From: Rhodospirillales bacterium
GTDB taxonomy: Bacteria; Pseudomonadota; Alphaproteobacteria; ATCC43930; CGMCC-115725
Assembly (NCBI GenBank): GCA_947473305.1
Contig: CANJCB010000019.1
Span: 1-64,000, forward strand
Direction: 5' to 3'
Length of the DNA: 64,000 bases
Position numbers and translations under genes: made by a program
Shown here: in pieces, positions 63,701 through 64,000 of the stretch
How positions within the stretch are numbered: the first letter of the stretch is position 1
How the letters are laid out: the number at the start of each line of letters is the position of its first letter
The notes under the pieces: model-generated
The model's database searches: none
What the model was told of the DNA's origin: nothing
What the model saw: the letters and a program-made list of their open reading frames with translations, nothing else

Positions 63701-64000
63701 GCATCTGCCACTGAAGGCTCGCACTGGTCGCCACTCGCATCTGATGCCATAGAGCAGCGACCAATCCTGAGACATGATCCTTCTGTTCGACCCTTAGACC
63801 CGATCCTTCCGTCCCGACCGCCTACAGCAAGAGCGGCGCGCGCAGCGGAGGTCAGGGAGGGCCGCAAGGCCACCGGCGGAGCCGGCGCGCAGCGTCCTTG
63901 ACCGGAGAGAGCACGGCGCTAGGCTTCGCAGGAAGGGGCTTTCCTTGGTGAGCGCACCCCCACCCATCTCGCTGCACCCAGCCTCCGATAAGGGAGGGGG
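63701..64000. other. 300 bp without a recognisable gene
   Basis: No frame here has homology or a signal I can support. The right part is GC-rich with short inverted segments (for example cgcgcgcagcggaggtcagg) and a G-rich end. It may be the start of another repeat or element continuing beyond the window. Confidence 0.4.

Overview
The window is GC-rich, densely coded chromosomal DNA from an alphaproteobacterium, most likely Rhodospirillales-like. This rests on the hemC-hemD-COG4223-hemY operon diverging from tsaD-gpsA, a membrane-anchored CycM-type cytochrome c, and general gene style. The lineage is an inference; no rRNA is present.

Layout. 1-482: the tail of an IS3-family element breaks an OsmC gene. 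585-11019: a catabolic patch with an LLM flavin enzyme, a two-subunit CoA-transferase, a PLP enzyme, a TIM-barrel isomerase, an ABM monooxygenase, OsmC, an orphan NMT1-type binding protein, an alpha/beta hydrolase, a TenA/PqqC-like di-iron protein and a LigB-type extradiol dioxygenase. It carries two copies of a palindromic repeat. 11162-16930: two paralogous MFS exporters around a 2OG-Fe(II) oxygenase and an orphan family 5 binding protein, then a small membrane protein. 16977-24853: ADP-forming acyl-CoA synthetase, exported hydrolase, MscS channel with a cNMP domain, Zn alcohol dehydrogenase, pheA, kdsB. 25051-33042: cytochrome c, histidinol-phosphatase-like enzyme, a complete yejABEF peptide importer and a hydroxyacid reductase. 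33039-37211: M17 aminopeptidase, GST, double cold-shock protein, a Pro-rich exported protein and an esterase.

The most unusual region is 37421-48521. Seven tightly packed genes on one strand encode: (i) a single-chain FAD/NAD(P) reductase with two cNMP-binding domains and four [4Fe-4S] motifs; (ii) a membrane protein with a bis-His di-haem b pattern; (iii) an FHA domain, one membrane helix and a decahaem cytochrome c in one chain; (iv) a pentahaem cytochrome; (v) another pentahaem cytochrome; (vi) a Cys-free outer-membrane beta-barrel; (vii) a paralogue of (iv). It ends at a strong terminator. The parts form a plausible path from cytosolic NAD(P)H through both membranes, with 25 c-type haem motifs. 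I read it as a putative trans-envelope electron conduit with built-in signalling domains; its acceptor or donor is unknown.

48574-62504 is mostly housekeeping: DMT exporter, enoyl-CoA hydratase, aminotransferase, CBS protein, a response regulator fused to a metallo-beta-lactamase domain, PCD, a zincin, a UDG-family protein, phoH, a possible sRNA, gpsA, tsaD, and the hemCD-COG4223-hemY operon. A tRNA-Thr(CGT) at 62538 is followed by DNA of different character: a tandem 11-bp repeat, a Sel1-repeat protein and non-coding sequence to the end. This may be the edge of an integrated element.
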